NCBI GenBank assembly: GCA_029378245.1
Contig: JARKIF010000002.1
Coordinates: 1,984,001 to 2,048,000 of the forward strand
Length of the DNA: 64,000 nucleotides
Source of the DNA: Roridomyces roridus
Lineage: Eukaryota; Basidiomycota; Agaricomycetes; Agaricales; Mycenaceae
Direction: 5' to 3'
In this document: piece by piece, positions 1-11,458 of the stretch
Position numbering within the stretch: the first letter of the stretch is position 1
How the letters are laid out: each line of letters opens with the position of its first letter
Program-made: the position numbers and the translations under genes
Notes under the pieces: generated by a model
Database searches by the model: none
The model's input: only the letters and a program-made list of their open reading frames with translations
Told to the model about the DNA's origin: nothing

Positions 1-1
1 C

Positions 2-2725
2 AACGTCAGCAAGGCTGCGGTCAGCGATGACGAATACGCCGACAGTGACGCGCCGAAACGCAAGCGCGCCGCGAAACCCAAGGCCAAACCACCAAAGAAG
101 AAGGTCAAGCAAGAGTCATCTGACGACGACGACGACAAACCCCTTGCGGCGAAGAAACCCTCCACGTCACGCAAACGCAAGGTCAAAGTGGAGAGCGATG
201 TAGAATCCGACGACGAGCCCATTGCCAAGAAGGCTGCTGCCAAGAAACCGCGTAAAGTCAAGTCGGAGGAGACGGAGAAACCTCCTGCAAAGGTCAAGGC
301 CGAGGCGAATGGTTCCGCCACGGTCAAGGCCGAAGCGAATGGTTCTCCGGTCAAGGGCAAGGGAAAGAAGAAGGAGAAGGAGAAGAAGGAAGATGAAGAG
401 CAAGAAGAGGTGTTCAGATGGTGGGACGCAGACGCTGGAGACGGCTCTGTCAAGTGGCAGACTCTAGAGCACAACGGTGTGATTTTCCCGCCTCCTTACG
501 AGTCTCTGCCGCCCAATGTGAAGATGAAGTACAATGGTGCGACGGCAGTTGGAATCCCAGCGAAGGTCTCTAAACTGTTCTCTTTCCGCAGGCAAAGAAT
601 TAGATCTTCCTCCAGCTTCAGAAGAAGTAGCCGGTTTTTATGCCGCTTTAATCGAGAGCGATCATGCAAAAGACGCCAAATTCAACGAAAACTTTTTCAA
701 CGACTGGAAAACTGTGTTGAAAAAATATCCTCCAGTGCGTATCCTGCAACGCAATAGTGTTCCTGGTGCTGACTTATTGTTTCAAGCTTGATAATACCAA
801 GGTCACAAATTTCGACCTTTGCGATTTCCGTCCCATGTTCGAGTATTTCGAGGCCGAGAAGGCCAAGAAGAAAGCCTTGTCTGCCGCAGAGAAGAAGGAG
901 CTGAAGAAGATCAAGGACGACATGGAAGCCAAATACACGACGTGTCTTCTCGACGGCCGCAAAGAGAAGGTCGGAAACTTCAGGGTGGAGCCTCCGGGCC
1001 TATTTAGAGGGCGTGGTGAGCACCCAAAGAAGGGGGCCCTGAAGGTATGTCTACTGCATCTATGTTGGAACAGAAGTTCTGACCGTGGTTATAGTTTCGC
1101 GTTCGACCAGAGGACATTAGCCTCAATATCGGTGACAACGCTCCTGTCCCTGTGCCCAATATACCCGGGAAATGGAAGGAGGTTATCCACGACAATACCG
1201 TCACTTGGCTTGCGACTTGGACCGAGAACGTCAACGGCAACCACAAATATGTTTTCCTGGCCGCCGGCAGCTCACTCAAGGGTCAAAGTGACATGATCAA
1301 GTTTGAGAAAGCACGTGAACTAAAGGCGGGTACCGTTTATGTAGTCATTGTGGTCTGCGGCTTATACACATGTGCAGAACCACGTCGACAAGATCCGTCA
1401 AAACTATACCCAGGACCTAAAGTCCAAAGTGATGGCGGATCGCCAGCGCGCAACGACCATGTACTTCATTGATAAGCTCGCGCTTCGTGCTGGCAACGAA
1501 AAGGGGGAGGACGAGGCCGACACCGTTGGTTGCTGTTCACTTCGGTGTGAACATGTCACTCTCGAGGCTCCCAATTTCATCATCTTCGACTTTCTCGGCA
1601 AGGACTCGATTCGATACTACAATCGAGTCCCCGTAGACGCTCAAGTTTTCAAGAATATCCGCATTTTCAAGGAAAACAAGAGCGACAACGATAGTTTATT
1701 CGATCGGGTGAATGTAAGCAGGACGTGGGCGACAAGTATTTCATTATCTGATTAGCCCTCCAGACCACCGGCTTGAATAAACATCTCCAGTCTGAGATGA
1801 AGGGCCTCACCGCCAAGGTCTTCCGTACCTTCAACGCGTCTTCGACGTTCCAGCGGTTGTTGGACGAGAACACGTTGGAGAACGCCACTCTCCAGGAAAA
1901 GCTGAATGCGTACAACAAAGCCAATCGTGAGGTGGCCATCCTTTGCAACCATCGAAGAACTGTGCCCAAGACACACGAGCAATCAATGGAGAAGGTTCGG
2001 GACAAGGTACGCATTCGCGTGACTTTCCAGACATTTTTCTTACTCAATAACAGCAACGTGGTCTGAAATACGATCGTATGAAGCTTCGGCACGTGTTATT
2101 CAAGATGGACAAAAAGTTCCGCAAGAAAGCAGAGTACCAGGAGGATGAATCCGACATAGACGACGAGTGGATTGTGAGCCACGAGGAGGATAAGATGGCC
2201 AAGGAAATCGAGAAGGCGGAGAAGAAGTTTGCAAAGGAGAATGAGAAGCTGACGGATGATGGGAAGGAGGCGCAAGATGACTCTGAGCTGAAGGACCGTA
2301 TTGCGAACATCAAGGCGGAGTTCAAACGGCTGGCGAAGGAGCGGGGTACGGGAGAAGCCGAGTTGACGAGGGAGAAACCGGCGGAAAAGATCGAGGAGGC
2401 TATCCAGAAACTGACCGAGAAGATCAAGGCGTCCAAGTTGCAGATCATCGACCGAGACGAAGGCAAGGAGGTCGCGTTGGGCACGAGGTCAGTGTTTTTT
2501 CATTGGGTGTTCCATTGGTGCTCAGTTTCTGCAGTAAAATTAATTATCTGGATCCTCGGATTACCGCTGCATGGTGCAAGATACACGATGTCCCTGTCGA
2601 AAAGCTCTTTTCTAAAACTCTGATTGTCAAGTGTACATCTCTGCCATTGCTTTATTCCGTATCTCTCTCTGACTATTTCTGCAGTCCCATGGGCCATGGA
2701 GGTTGAGGAAGACTGGAAGTTCTGA
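2..2725 (+). CDS. TOP1: DNA topoisomerase I (type IB), 3' part; 5' end outside the window
   Basis: Nuclear enzyme that relaxes supercoils by nicking one strand through a 3'-phosphotyrosine link. The frame is open from base 2, so the start lies upstream. The visible N-terminus is a Lys/Glu/Asp-rich tail with nuclear-localisation-like stretches. The core begins near 415 with [16 protein letters not shown] and [13 protein letters not shown], which are typical of eukaryotic Top1. A charged linker is encoded at about 2100-2470. The active-site Tyr lies in [11 protein letters not shown] (codon 2545-2547), and the protein ends EVEEDWKF. Introns that restore the conserved frame include 537-590, 735-786, 2488-2534 and 2633-2684. 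The next gene, CDS1, follows on the same strand about 100 bp downstream. Identification is secure; the missing 5' end only reflects the window edge. Confidence 0.95.
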
Positions 2726-2829
2726 CGGGGACTTTACTTAGCTTAGAAACTGTATTTTATCCCGTGGGTGACGCGGTGACGAGCCGAAATCGACTGATCC
2801 GCAATGTATTTCTATCGCGTCTTGTCTCG

Positions 2830-4803
2830 ATGAGCACTACAACACGTCCTTCGTTTGCGTCCAAGACGACCTTCGATTCGCTGGTCGTCGACTCTGGTGA
2901 AGATACGGAGGAGGAGGAGGAGGTCCAGGAGCCTGCTCCAAGGCACGTCTCGACGTCATACGTGTCTCCAGACAAGCTAACATCCTTTTCGCTGCAGTCT
3001 CTTGCCAGAACCAGAGGCAAAACCCAGTAAAAGCGCGCTCAAAAAGGCGGCGCGGGCAAGAAAACTGCAACAGCAGCAAGAGGCGAAATCCAAATCGTCG
3101 CGCAGCCCATCTGTCGACGTCGAACCTCCGCAGTCCAACACTGAGCAGCCTGAAGAAGTTGCATCACCACCTCTTCTCGAGCCACCAGTGGCCAATGGAG
3201 TCTCGCATCATGCTGAAGTCGAGAGCCCTATTCCACAGCTCAAGGTTCCGCCATTACCTCCCGTCGACACAACTCCCCAGCCCGCTGCGGCTGCGCCTCC
3301 CGTGGAATCCGCTCCTTCTCCCGTGGAGTCGCCTCCATCTCCAGTCTTGGAGCCTCCGTCGCCCGTCCAGCAACCTTTAGTGCCAGCGAACAATGCGCCT
3401 GCACTCGCAGCCGAACAAACGAAAAAGAGACAGAATATGTTCACCCGCACGCTGTGGACTTTTATCATGATTGGAACATTCCTCGGTGCGTTTTGGATGC
3501 TTGCCTGTGTCACCGACGCTGAAGAGGTGCTCAGGTCTTCTACTTCTGGGACATGCGTATATGATTCTGCTCGTCATGTTGTGCCAGACCCTCGTCTACC
3601 GCGAGGTGACTGCTCTTTTCCCGCTGACAATCTCGGAAGACGGCTCCAGGAGGCGCGACAAGGACCCGTGGAGTACGACACTCAACTGGTACTTTTTCGT
3701 CGTGACCAATTACTTCCTGTATGGCGAAAGCATCATCTACTACTTCAAGGTCAGTCGGCCTAGTTTCTCGCTGGTATCATGGGCTGACTTGGGGTCAGCA
3801 CGTCGTGTTTGCGGATGTGCTCCTGCTTTCGTTTGCGACAAACCACCGAATCATCAGCTTCACCCTCTACACGATTGGCTTTGTGGGCTTCGTCATGTCG
3901 CTACAAAAAGGCTTCTTGAAGCAACAATTTGGCCTTTTCTGTTGGGTGCACATGAGTTTGTTGATTATCGTGCTTTCAAGGTAACTGAATTTCTACCATT
4001 GTTGCAATTGAGCGCTCAACGGTATGCAGTCACTTCATCATCGACAACATCCTCGAGGGCTTGATCTGGTTCTGGGTACCAGCCTCGCTCGTGATATGCA
4101 ACGACGTGTTTGCGTATATCTGGGGAATCACGTTTGGGCGCACACCACTCATCGCGCTCTCACCCAAAAAGACGGTGGAGGGCTTCATGGGCGCGTTCTG
4201 GAGCACCATGATATTTGGCGTCCTGTGGGGCACCTATTTCATGAAGTTTGAATACATGACATGCCCGGTCCACGACCTCGGCGTGAGCGCCTGGAGTGGG
4301 ATGACATGCACGCCCAACCCAGCCTTTGTGTGGCGCGAATGGCCTTTGCCAGGCCCCCTCGTACTTGCCCTGTCGACGCTGCTCGGTGTCAACATGACCA
4401 CGATATCCTATGCGCCATACCAACTGCATCTTTTGTGCATGTCTGGTTTCGCATCGCTGGTTGCCCCCTTTGGAGGCTTCTTTGCGTCTGGGTTCAAACG
4501 CGCGTTCAACATCAAGGACTTTGGCGATAGTATTCCCGGCCACGGCGGTATGACCGACCGCATGGATTGCCAGTGCGTGGCTCTCAGAAGCACCCAGTCA
4601 ACTGCTGATCATTTTATTGCAGATTCCTCATGGGCGTGTTCATCTACGTCTACCACAGCAGTCTCATTCGGGAACACAAAGTGACAGTCGGGGCGGTCCT
4701 GCAGACCATCGTGAGCGGGCTGACGGTCGAGGAGCAGCTTAAACTCATGCGGGACCTGCGACACTACCTCTCGGGGCAGGGCATCTCCGTTCCATGCGCT
4801 TGA
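2830..4803 (+). CDS. CDS1: CDP-diacylglycerol synthase (phosphatidate cytidylyltransferase)
   Basis: Integral ER membrane enzyme that makes CDP-diacylglycerol from phosphatidate and CTP, the precursor of phosphatidylinositol and cardiolipin. A long cytosolic Pro/Ala-rich N-terminus precedes several hydrophobic segments. The family signature near 4486-4570 reads SGFKR, then KDFGDSIPGHGG, then TDRMD. The last exon encodes a Gly-rich membrane-edge tail ending ISVPCA. The start chosen is the ATG at 2830; the in-frame upstream codon at 2764 is GTG. Exon 1 joins exon 2 only if intron 2943-2997 uses a GC donor (AG|GCACGT...CTGCAG), giving SLLPEPEAKPSK. Intron 3486-3534 joins FLG to LLLLGHAYM. It converges on the transglutaminase-like gene, whose stop lies 50 bp away. 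Confidence is high for the family and moderate for the first 40 residues. Confidence 0.93.
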
Positions 4804-4852
4804 TAACTCTCCTTTAGTTTTGTTTACAGTACAATTTGCAATCGTAATCCTC

Positions 4853-6298
4853 TCAGATCATAGTCCACCGTGCCATACCACCCCAAGACATCGACTTGCG
4901 ACCAATTGCATTTTTCCAGGCCTGGGTAGACATGCCTTTGGCGTCCTCCCCGTTGACGAGGGTGACACGGTTGAGGGACACGTCACCGCGCATCCCACGA
5001 GGGAAATAAATACTCGCACTCCAGCCGCCTTCCGAGTTGACCTCGAGCGGGGTTTTGGTATCATCTGGGGCGTTGATAAAGTAGACATAATTGTCCTCTT
5101 GGGCGCGGCTCATGTGCTCGCACTGCTTGAAGATGCAGAAAGTCACCCAGCCGCCCGAGGCAATCTCGGGGCTCGCGGGCTGCAGGAGATCCTTCAAAAA
5201 GTTGAGCGTATGAAAGTCATTGAAGATGGTCGGTCCATCTGGCTCGCAGATGTATTCTTCCCAGGAAATGGGCTCGGGAAGGAGCTGGTAGGACGTGTCG
5301 GTTGGAAAGTGACGTTTTCCAAATTCCTCCGCTGTGGAAATGAACCAGATTGGATCGAAGCGTTGGATATATTGGCTGCCCGAGAGGGCGCCTGCACCCC
5401 AACACCCGTCGAGGAGCCGCCACTCGCCGTCCATGAGAACGCAGTTCCACGCGTGGTTACTCGATTCTGAGGGAACGGGGTCGTTGGGACCCAGTGCGGC
5501 GTAGCCTACGCCCTTGCCGTGGCCAGTGACCTTGTGCGCCTGCAGCCCAGCGTACTCGGCCAGCGAGAGGTATAGACCTGCATATCCATCACATACCGCC
5601 AGGCCGGAGCGCAAAACGCTATCCGCGGTGGCTGGTTTCAGATTGCCTGACAAGAAGGAAACCGCGTCGTAGGCGATATTGTGGTGCAGCCAAGTGAAAA
5701 GGGCACGCGCCTTTTCCGTCTCCGAGTCAAAGGGAGCGGTAAGGTCAAATGCCAGCTGTTGCACGGAGGATACGGTATGCCGCGGGAATGAAGCTGCATG
5801 CGCGTCGACGAAGGAAAAGTCGTGGCATTTTATACAAGAGTCGGACGGCTCTTCAGCCTGGCTCTGGTAGCCTTCGTCCGACTGTTCCTCCTCCTCGACG
5901 TACTCGGGCTCAGGTTCAGGCTCTGGCTCGGGAGTCGGGAGACGAGGAGGCAGACGACGAGCTGGGACAGCAGGAGCCGAGTTGGCTCGCGCCTGAACCG
6001 GGGGTGGTGGTGGTTTTCGACTCAGCAACCTTACAAGCTCAGGATCGCGTTCGATGGCCGGCGCACGACGAGGAGGTGGAGGTGGTGGGGCAGCATTTCT
6101 TCGGGGCGGGGGTGGAGGCGCTGTCTCTGCTTGCTGTAGAGGCGAGCGGCCGATTTGGTCCAGTTGCAAGTTGGCGATTCTAGCAGCGATTCCACGGGGC
6201 GTCGGTGCCTCTTCCTCTTCGCTCGATTGGGCAGGACGGCGCGCCGGAGGAGGTGGCGGGACAGCACGTCGAGGAGGAACAGGTGGCCGACTAAGCAT
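4853..6298 (-). CDS. transglutaminase-like (Cyk3/kyphoscoliosis-type) protein with proline-rich N-terminus
   Basis: Uninterrupted 481-codon frame, unusual among its intron-rich neighbours. Residues 1-150 are dominated by polyproline and PxxP stretches such as PPVPPRR and APPPPPPRR, followed by a Glu/Pro run; these look like ligands for SH3 or profilin domains. Residues about 165-330 form a transglutaminase-like fold with a plausible papain-like triad: Cys236 in SGLAVCDGYAG, His282 in SSNHAWN and Asp297 in LLDGCWG. Fungal Cyk3, a cytokinesis regulator, and animal kyphoscoliosis peptidase share this domain. Cyk3 carries its own SH3 domain, which is absent here, so orthology is open. The start is the ATG at 6298; the in-frame codon at 6310 is GTG. 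Enzymatic activity is not implied, since many family members are thought to be structural. Confidence 0.8.
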   Translation of the reverse strand: MLSRPPVPPRRAVPPPPPARRPAQSSEEEEAPTPRGIAARIANLQLDQIGRSPLQQAETAPPPPPRRNAAPPPPPPRRAPAIERDPELVRLLSRKPPPPPVQARANSAPAVPARRLPPRLPTPEPEPEPEPEYVEEEEQSDEGYQSQAEEPSDSCIKCHDFSFVDAHAASFPRHTVSSVQQLAFDLTAPFDSETEKARALFTWLHHNIAYDAVSFLSGNLKPATADSVLRSGLAVCDGYAGLYLSLAEYAGLQAHKVTGHGKGVGYAALGPNDPVPSESSNHAWNCVLMDGEWRLLDGCWGAGALSGSQYIQRFDPIWFISTAEEFGKRHFPTDTSYQLLPEPISWEEYICEPDGPTIFNDFHTLNFLKDLLQPASPEIASGGWVTFCIFKQCEHMSRAQEDNYVYFINAPDDTKTPLEVNSEGGWSASIYFPRGMRGDVSLNRVTLVNGEDAKGMSTQAWKNAIGRKSMSWGGMARWTMI

Positions 6299-6505
6299 CG
6301 AGGATTCCACCGTGGAGGGCGAGATCTATACTTGAACGAGGCGGTACATGATAATGGGAACAAGGTAGTAGCAAAGTATGAATGGCTCTAGTCTCGGTCA
6401 AGATGCATAGAAATTGAAGTAGGACATGAGCAGCATAATCATACTTGTACACGACAAGACTCTACGACCGCGGCTTCTCCTGCAGAAAAAAGAGTTAGGC
6501 ATCAT

Positions 6506-7100
6506 CTAACAAACGGGCAATGGACGGACCTTCTTCTCCTTCCACAGGGCCAGCAGGCCGACACCAGACACCTTGACGACCTTGAAACGCACACCAGGGA
6601 TATCACCCTTGGCTTTACCGCGACGACCGAAACCAGAGATCAGAACCTCGTCGTTCTCATCGACAAAGTTGAGGCAACCGTCGTTCTGTCTCGTTTTAAC
6701 AACGGGAAAAAAAACGATATGCAAGACAACGCACGGGGACGAAAGCGGTGACCTTCTTGCCGTTCTTGATAAGTTGGACACGGACACATTTCCGGATGGC
6801 AGAGTTGGGCTGCTTGGCCTCGACGCCGACCTTTTCGAGGACGATGCCCTTGGCGTGTGACGAGCCACCAGTGGGGGAAGTGCGGTAGATGTTGCCTAGC
6901 GCACGTTTTTTGTAGGTTTTGTCCGCCTATTTTTCTTGCGATAAGGTTCGGAGGACGGAGAGGATAGCGAGATGACATACCCAGCGGTTTTCACGGCGGT
7001 CGTTGCGGAGCTTGCGGGCGGCTTGAAGTCCACGAGGTTTGTTGGCTGCAGAGGGCGGTCAGCGACGAAGGGGCAGCAAGACGAGGCACATACAGCCCAT
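6506..7100 (-). CDS. RPS23: 40S ribosomal protein S23 (uS12)
   Basis: Core decoding-centre protein of the small ribosomal subunit. The spliced product starts [20 protein letters not shown] and runs through [37 protein letters not shown] and [15 protein letters not shown], ending VRPLPVC. These are near-invariant uS12 blocks, including the KQPNSA loop that carries the hydroxylated proline in other eukaryotes. Exon 1 is only seven bases (7094-7100), followed by intron 7046-7093. Short first exons of this type are common in fungal ribosomal protein genes. A further intron splits FVP from NDGCL near 6690-6735. The start lies 67 bp from the divergent mitochondrial TyrRS gene, so the two probably share a compact promoter. 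Confidence 0.95.
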
Positions 7101-7167
7101 GGTGTCGGATACGAAGAGAGAGAACAGACAGCTGTACAGATACAGTAATCAAATCACGTGACCCATT
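7101..7167. promoter_or_regulatory. 67-bp divergent intergenic region (RPS23 / mitochondrial TyrRS)
   Basis: The only DNA between two oppositely oriented start codons, one cytosolic ribosomal and one mitochondrial translation gene. No TATA box is evident. Promoter function is inferred from position alone, and the 5' UTRs may overlap. Confidence 0.4.
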
Positions 7168-8709
7168 ATGATCCGGCTTCGGCTTCGACATTGTGCTCGA
7201 CGATGGACGCGACCCTTGTCCACCGCCCCCGTCGGTCTCCTCGATGACCTCTCCTTCCGTGGTCATCTTCAGGATGCCACGACACCCCAGTTTCTACATG
7301 CTGCCCTCGAGAATGCGCCACAGACAGTCTATGCAGGCATCGACCCTACCGCGCCTGCTATCCATGTCGGCCACCTGCTCCCCTTGATGTGTCTCCTGCA
7401 TTTCCATATTCGCGGCCATACAATCATACCTCTCATTGGAGGCGCGACAGGCCTCATTGGCGACCCTTCCGGACGCACAACCGAGCGCGATCTTGCAGAG
7501 GCCGAAACGACGAGCCATAACACAACGTCTCTGGTGGACAGCGTCGAGCGCTTCTTTTCACGCGCTCTCACATATGCAGACCAGCGCATTGTTCTGCCGA
7601 AAGAGCGCTTCCAGCCCATTCGCGCAAAAAACAATATCGACTGGCACCGCGACATGTCCATGATGGAGTTTCTCCGCACCGTCGGTGTTCATGCCCGCGT
7701 CAACACGATGCTGAACAAGGACACCGTCCGAACCCGTCTAGCGACGAAGCAGGGCATTTCCTTTACAGAGTTCACGTACCAGCTGCTGCAGGCGTACGAT
7801 TTTCATCACTTGTTCAAGCACTTCAACTGCACTATCCAGGTGGGCGGCTCTGACCAGTGGGGAAACATCCTCGGTGGAATCGCTCTCATAAACCGCATTG
7901 ACGGTCGCCCCGCAGAGGCCGTCCCTGCCGCGTTTGGCCTCACAACCCCGCTACTCACCACCGCGTCCGGTGTCAAGTTTGGCAAATCTGCAGGAAACGC
8001 TGTCTGGCTCGATCCGAGCCTCACCAGCGTGTTCAACTTCTACCAGGCACGTAGACGCGTCGCGATTCGCTCAATAACACTAACCATGCGCAGTACTTTA
8101 TCAGGACCGCAGATGCCGACGTTGAGCGGTACCTCAAGCTACTGACCCTCATGTCCTGGGGTGAAATCAGTGAGACCATGAAAGTGCACCAAGCCGAACC
8201 CGGCCAACGAATCGCGCAACGACGGCTCGCCTCTGAGCTAACCGAGCTCGTCCACCTCAGTGCGTGTCACCCCATTTGTTTACAACCGTTCATCCAACCA
8301 CTGCTCAGAATCCGGCCTCGTTGCTGCCGAAACCATGACCAAAATCATGTTCGAGACTGAGCTACACGACCTCAAGGCCGCCGATATCCTCTCCGCCTTT
8401 GACGGTGACCCCTGCATTCACTTGGTCGATCCAGAGGAGATTGTTGGCACTCCCGTGGTCAAGCTTGCCGCAAAATACGGACTTGCGTCTTCCGTCTGTG
8501 CGTTTGACTCGCTGTGCTTACTTTCGTTCACTGACTCCACGGTAGCCGCCGCTCGCATGCTGGTTCTCTCGCGTGGACTGTACTACAACAATCTTCCCGT
8601 CCCCGAGGTCCAGTTCACCCTGCGCCAGCTCCACTTTATCGACAACCGCCTGGTCATCCTCAAAGCCGGAAAAGACAAGCTCGCCATCCTTGTCGCCAAA
8701 AGTACATAG
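7168..8709 (+). CDS. MSY1: tyrosyl-tRNA synthetase, mitochondrial
   Basis: Class I aminoacyl-tRNA synthetase charging mitochondrial tRNA-Tyr. The first 20 residues (MIRLRLRHCARRWTRPLSTA) form an Arg-rich targeting presequence without acidic residues. The HIGH-type motif appears as HVGHL, and the KMSKS loop as KFGKS in GVKFGKSAGN, the bacterial/mitochondrial TyrRS form. VGGSDQWGNI is the tyrosine and ATP pocket. The C-terminal part includes QFTLRQLHFIDNRLVILKAGK, which looks like an S4-type RNA-binding domain. The splice joining FNFYQ to YFIRTADADVERYL needs a GC-AG intron at 8047-8093 (CAG|GCACGT); the other introns are short GT-AG ones. It is divergent from RPS23 and convergent with the TM9 gene. 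Confidence 0.93.
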
Positions 8710-8823
8710 ACACCCCACTGTATCCAATCATAATAAAAGAAATCCAGTTCTCCGACTATACATTTTTATTAGGTGCAACGTTCTAGGATTCCAGATATAT
8801 ATATTTGATTTACACAACACCCA

Positions 8824-11309
8824 CTAGTCGATGCGAATGGCGGTGTACAGTCTCCGTATCGCCCAGTAAGACGCAAGGAAACCGATAGTCCCTGCGCGCG
8901 GGAGTCAGCCATGCATATCATCACAAGAAATAACAACGGACCTGTGATTAAAAAGTCGAATATGACCAGCAATAAAAGGTAGCCCAGATACAATATCGCG
9001 CTCGACAGCGAGTCAAGCTGGAGACGAGATACCCAGAAGAACAGGCCGTAAGCGAGCAACCAGAACGCGCTCCCGCCACCCGTCAAGAATGCCCGCCAGT
9101 GCCATCGATACTCCTCGGCGCAGAGAATGAAGTACGTGAACAGAATCGTCACCGTGGCGGTCGTCAACCCCACGATACCGGCCGTCAGCGCCAGGAAACC
9201 GAAAGCATAATAGGCCCTCGAGGCAAACAGACTGGAGAGGACAAAGTATAGCTCGACGAACGCAGCGCCTGTTGGATAGTCTGAGCGTCACAAGTCAAGA
9301 TCCCGAGCAGGTGCGTACCAAAGGGAAGGATGCCGCTCAGGAGCGCAGCAGCCCACGGGCGGAGATATTTAGGTGCCGGTGGTATTTGGCGAGGAATTTG
9401 GTTCACTCGGACGGGATGAGACACGCCCTAAAAGGTATGAGAAGCGGAAGTGATGATAACAAGGTCCATACACCGTGCTTGCTTCCGAAATATGCGCCCA
9501 CAGCGGAGAGAGGCGCTGAAATACCGAACCAGAGGACAACAATCAGCAGCATGGTGCCTGGGAACTCATCAGGACGTGATCTACGATGAAAAACCACGAC
9601 CAACCGAAGGGGACAGCGCCAGACGATCCAGCACCGACGAGGAACAGGTTGAGGAGGAACACGACGGCAAAGATGACTCTGAACACAGGTTAGCTTTGCG
9701 TGAAACGTGTGAAGTCTCTCGTACACTGGTAAAAGGGTAGCGGTCAAGAATGCATTCTTGCGTCGTTCTGTCCCGCCGAAGGAAGCGTATACTCGGCTGG
9801 AAATATAGCCCGCGATGCCGCCAAAGAAAGTCCAGCAGACCATCATCACAGTCGCAAGAGAACCGCGGTTGGAGGGAGAGAGGAAACCAAGGAGTGCGAA
9901 TACTGTAATGGATGAGTGCGCAGCACAATCATTCGACAATAATGCCTACCCAAGGTCACACCGATCATCGCACACAGCTGAGCCCCGTTTCCGACCATGA
10001 TGGAGAGAACCATGGGATTACTGGGTGCCCGGAAGACTTCTCCGTGAACAAGTTTCCATCCCCAGTCTTCTTGGACATCTTCCTATATTGCGGGTAAGTG
10101 AGAATTCTCCAGTCAGAAGAAAGATACTTGCGCTCAAATCAATTGCATTGTATCGAGATATATCGCGGGACACGCTCCGGAGCAGGATCATAGAGACCAT
10201 CACGCAGAGGAAGATAACGATAACCATAGAGTTCACCAGCCTGTGGCTTCAGTCAAAAACGGAATGCACTGGCGGGCTCGAATAGCGTACGAGAACCAAT
10301 GAATACGGGGATCAAAGATCTTGAGGTAATTGTCCCAACGAGTAGCCTACACGGGAATAAGATAAATCGAGTGCAAAGGTCTGTTTCATACCCAGGGTGT
10401 ATCAGATTGCTGTCGCGAGTTCAGGTGCATTCTCTGAGGAAATAGAAACGCGTCGACTCACGTTCCAAGTGACGCGGTATGTGTATCTGATGGTGTTGGC
10501 TTGGTCTTCGGTGAGAAGCAAAGGAGACGCGGGGTCGGCATCGCAAGTTGCAGTCCCGTCCTGCGAGCCTCCAATGCTCGACGGCCAGACGAGCACGCCT
10601 ACAACTCGATACTTGCCGGGGGCTGGCGAATGATACCGGAGGACTATCTCGTAATGGTTGTTCAACGCAGGGCGTTCGTAGTAATCGCCATCGTCCATCC
10701 CGAGGTTAAAGCCCATGTCGAAGAAAAGGTCGCCGTTTCTGGGGTCAATTTTCATCTCAGCAGCTGGGAGACCGTCGACGAGCCAGTTGAGCGCATAGTC
10801 CTCGCGTATCCGGTCGTTGATGAATTTCGCATCCTCAGCCGTGACCGTCTCTGTGCATAGCGTTCGACAGGTTCCATTATTTTCCAGCATTTTAATCTGC
10901 ACGGGGAATTAGACCTAGTGCTAGTAGAGACGACGACCAGCACGCACGTCATACGGCGAGTCGAAGATGCGGTCCCCAAACAGGATTGACCCAAGCGACT
11001 CTGGCTGTTTATTCGGCCCATTCTCGGGTTGGCAAAACTTGAATCGGGGGTTGTAGTAGTCGTCTGTTGGAACGCCAAGTTAGAGACTGCCGGCGTGTTG
11101 AATATAATATACAAAGTACAATTTATGAGAGATTTTAGCTTGGCATCTTCCTTGCCCGGGTGCGCCGTGAGCATGGGTGTCAAGGCATTGACGTAGAGAG
11201 GAACTTGCTCTCCCTGGATGAAATTGTGCGGAGCTGCGCCTGGCAAGTAGAAGGCCCGCGCAGTGGACGCAGTTGATGCGAGCAGAAGGAGTTGGAGAAC
11301 GGACGCCAT
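8824..11309 (-). CDS. transmembrane 9 superfamily protein (EMP70/TM9SF type)
   Basis: Nonaspanin of the Golgi/endosome membrane. The start encodes a signal peptide, MASVLQLLLLASTASTARA, followed by the luminal domain FYLPGAAPHNFIQGEQVPLYV, YDYYNPRFKFCQPENGP and SLGSILFGDRIFDSPY. Nine hydrophobic segments follow, from IHWFSLVNSIVIVIFLCVMV to the last at YLLLLVIFDFLITG. The C-terminus, GFLASYWAIRRLYTAIRID, ends with the basic cytosolic tail typical of the family, which acts as a COPI/Golgi retention signal in studied homologues. Splicing restores every conserved block with no frame break; exon 1 joins KSLIN to YDYYNPRF. Yeast has three paralogues (Emp70, Tmn2, Tmn3); which one this matches is not resolved by eye. 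Confidence 0.92.
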
Positions 11310-11458
11310 TGTTCTACAGGATGGAGGCACGCGAGAGGTTGCGCCAAGGTTGCGCGAAAGGAAAGAGTGTGGCCGTGACACGCTGTCATAGCCCATTCTC
11401 TTTTGGGAACGCTGATTGAACGCTGATCAACGCGTCGAAAATCAGACTCGGACCGTCG

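Noticed and set aside
565..590. 26-nt intron or frameshift in TOP1
   Set aside because: Using the donor at 537 gives a normal 54-nt intron and the conserved [11 protein letters not shown] junction, so no anomaly remains.
3208..3513. Long minus-strand frame opposite CDS1 exon 2
   Set aside because: It is the complement of a Pro/Ala/Ser-rich coding stretch, has no conserved motif, and the plus strand continues as CDS1.
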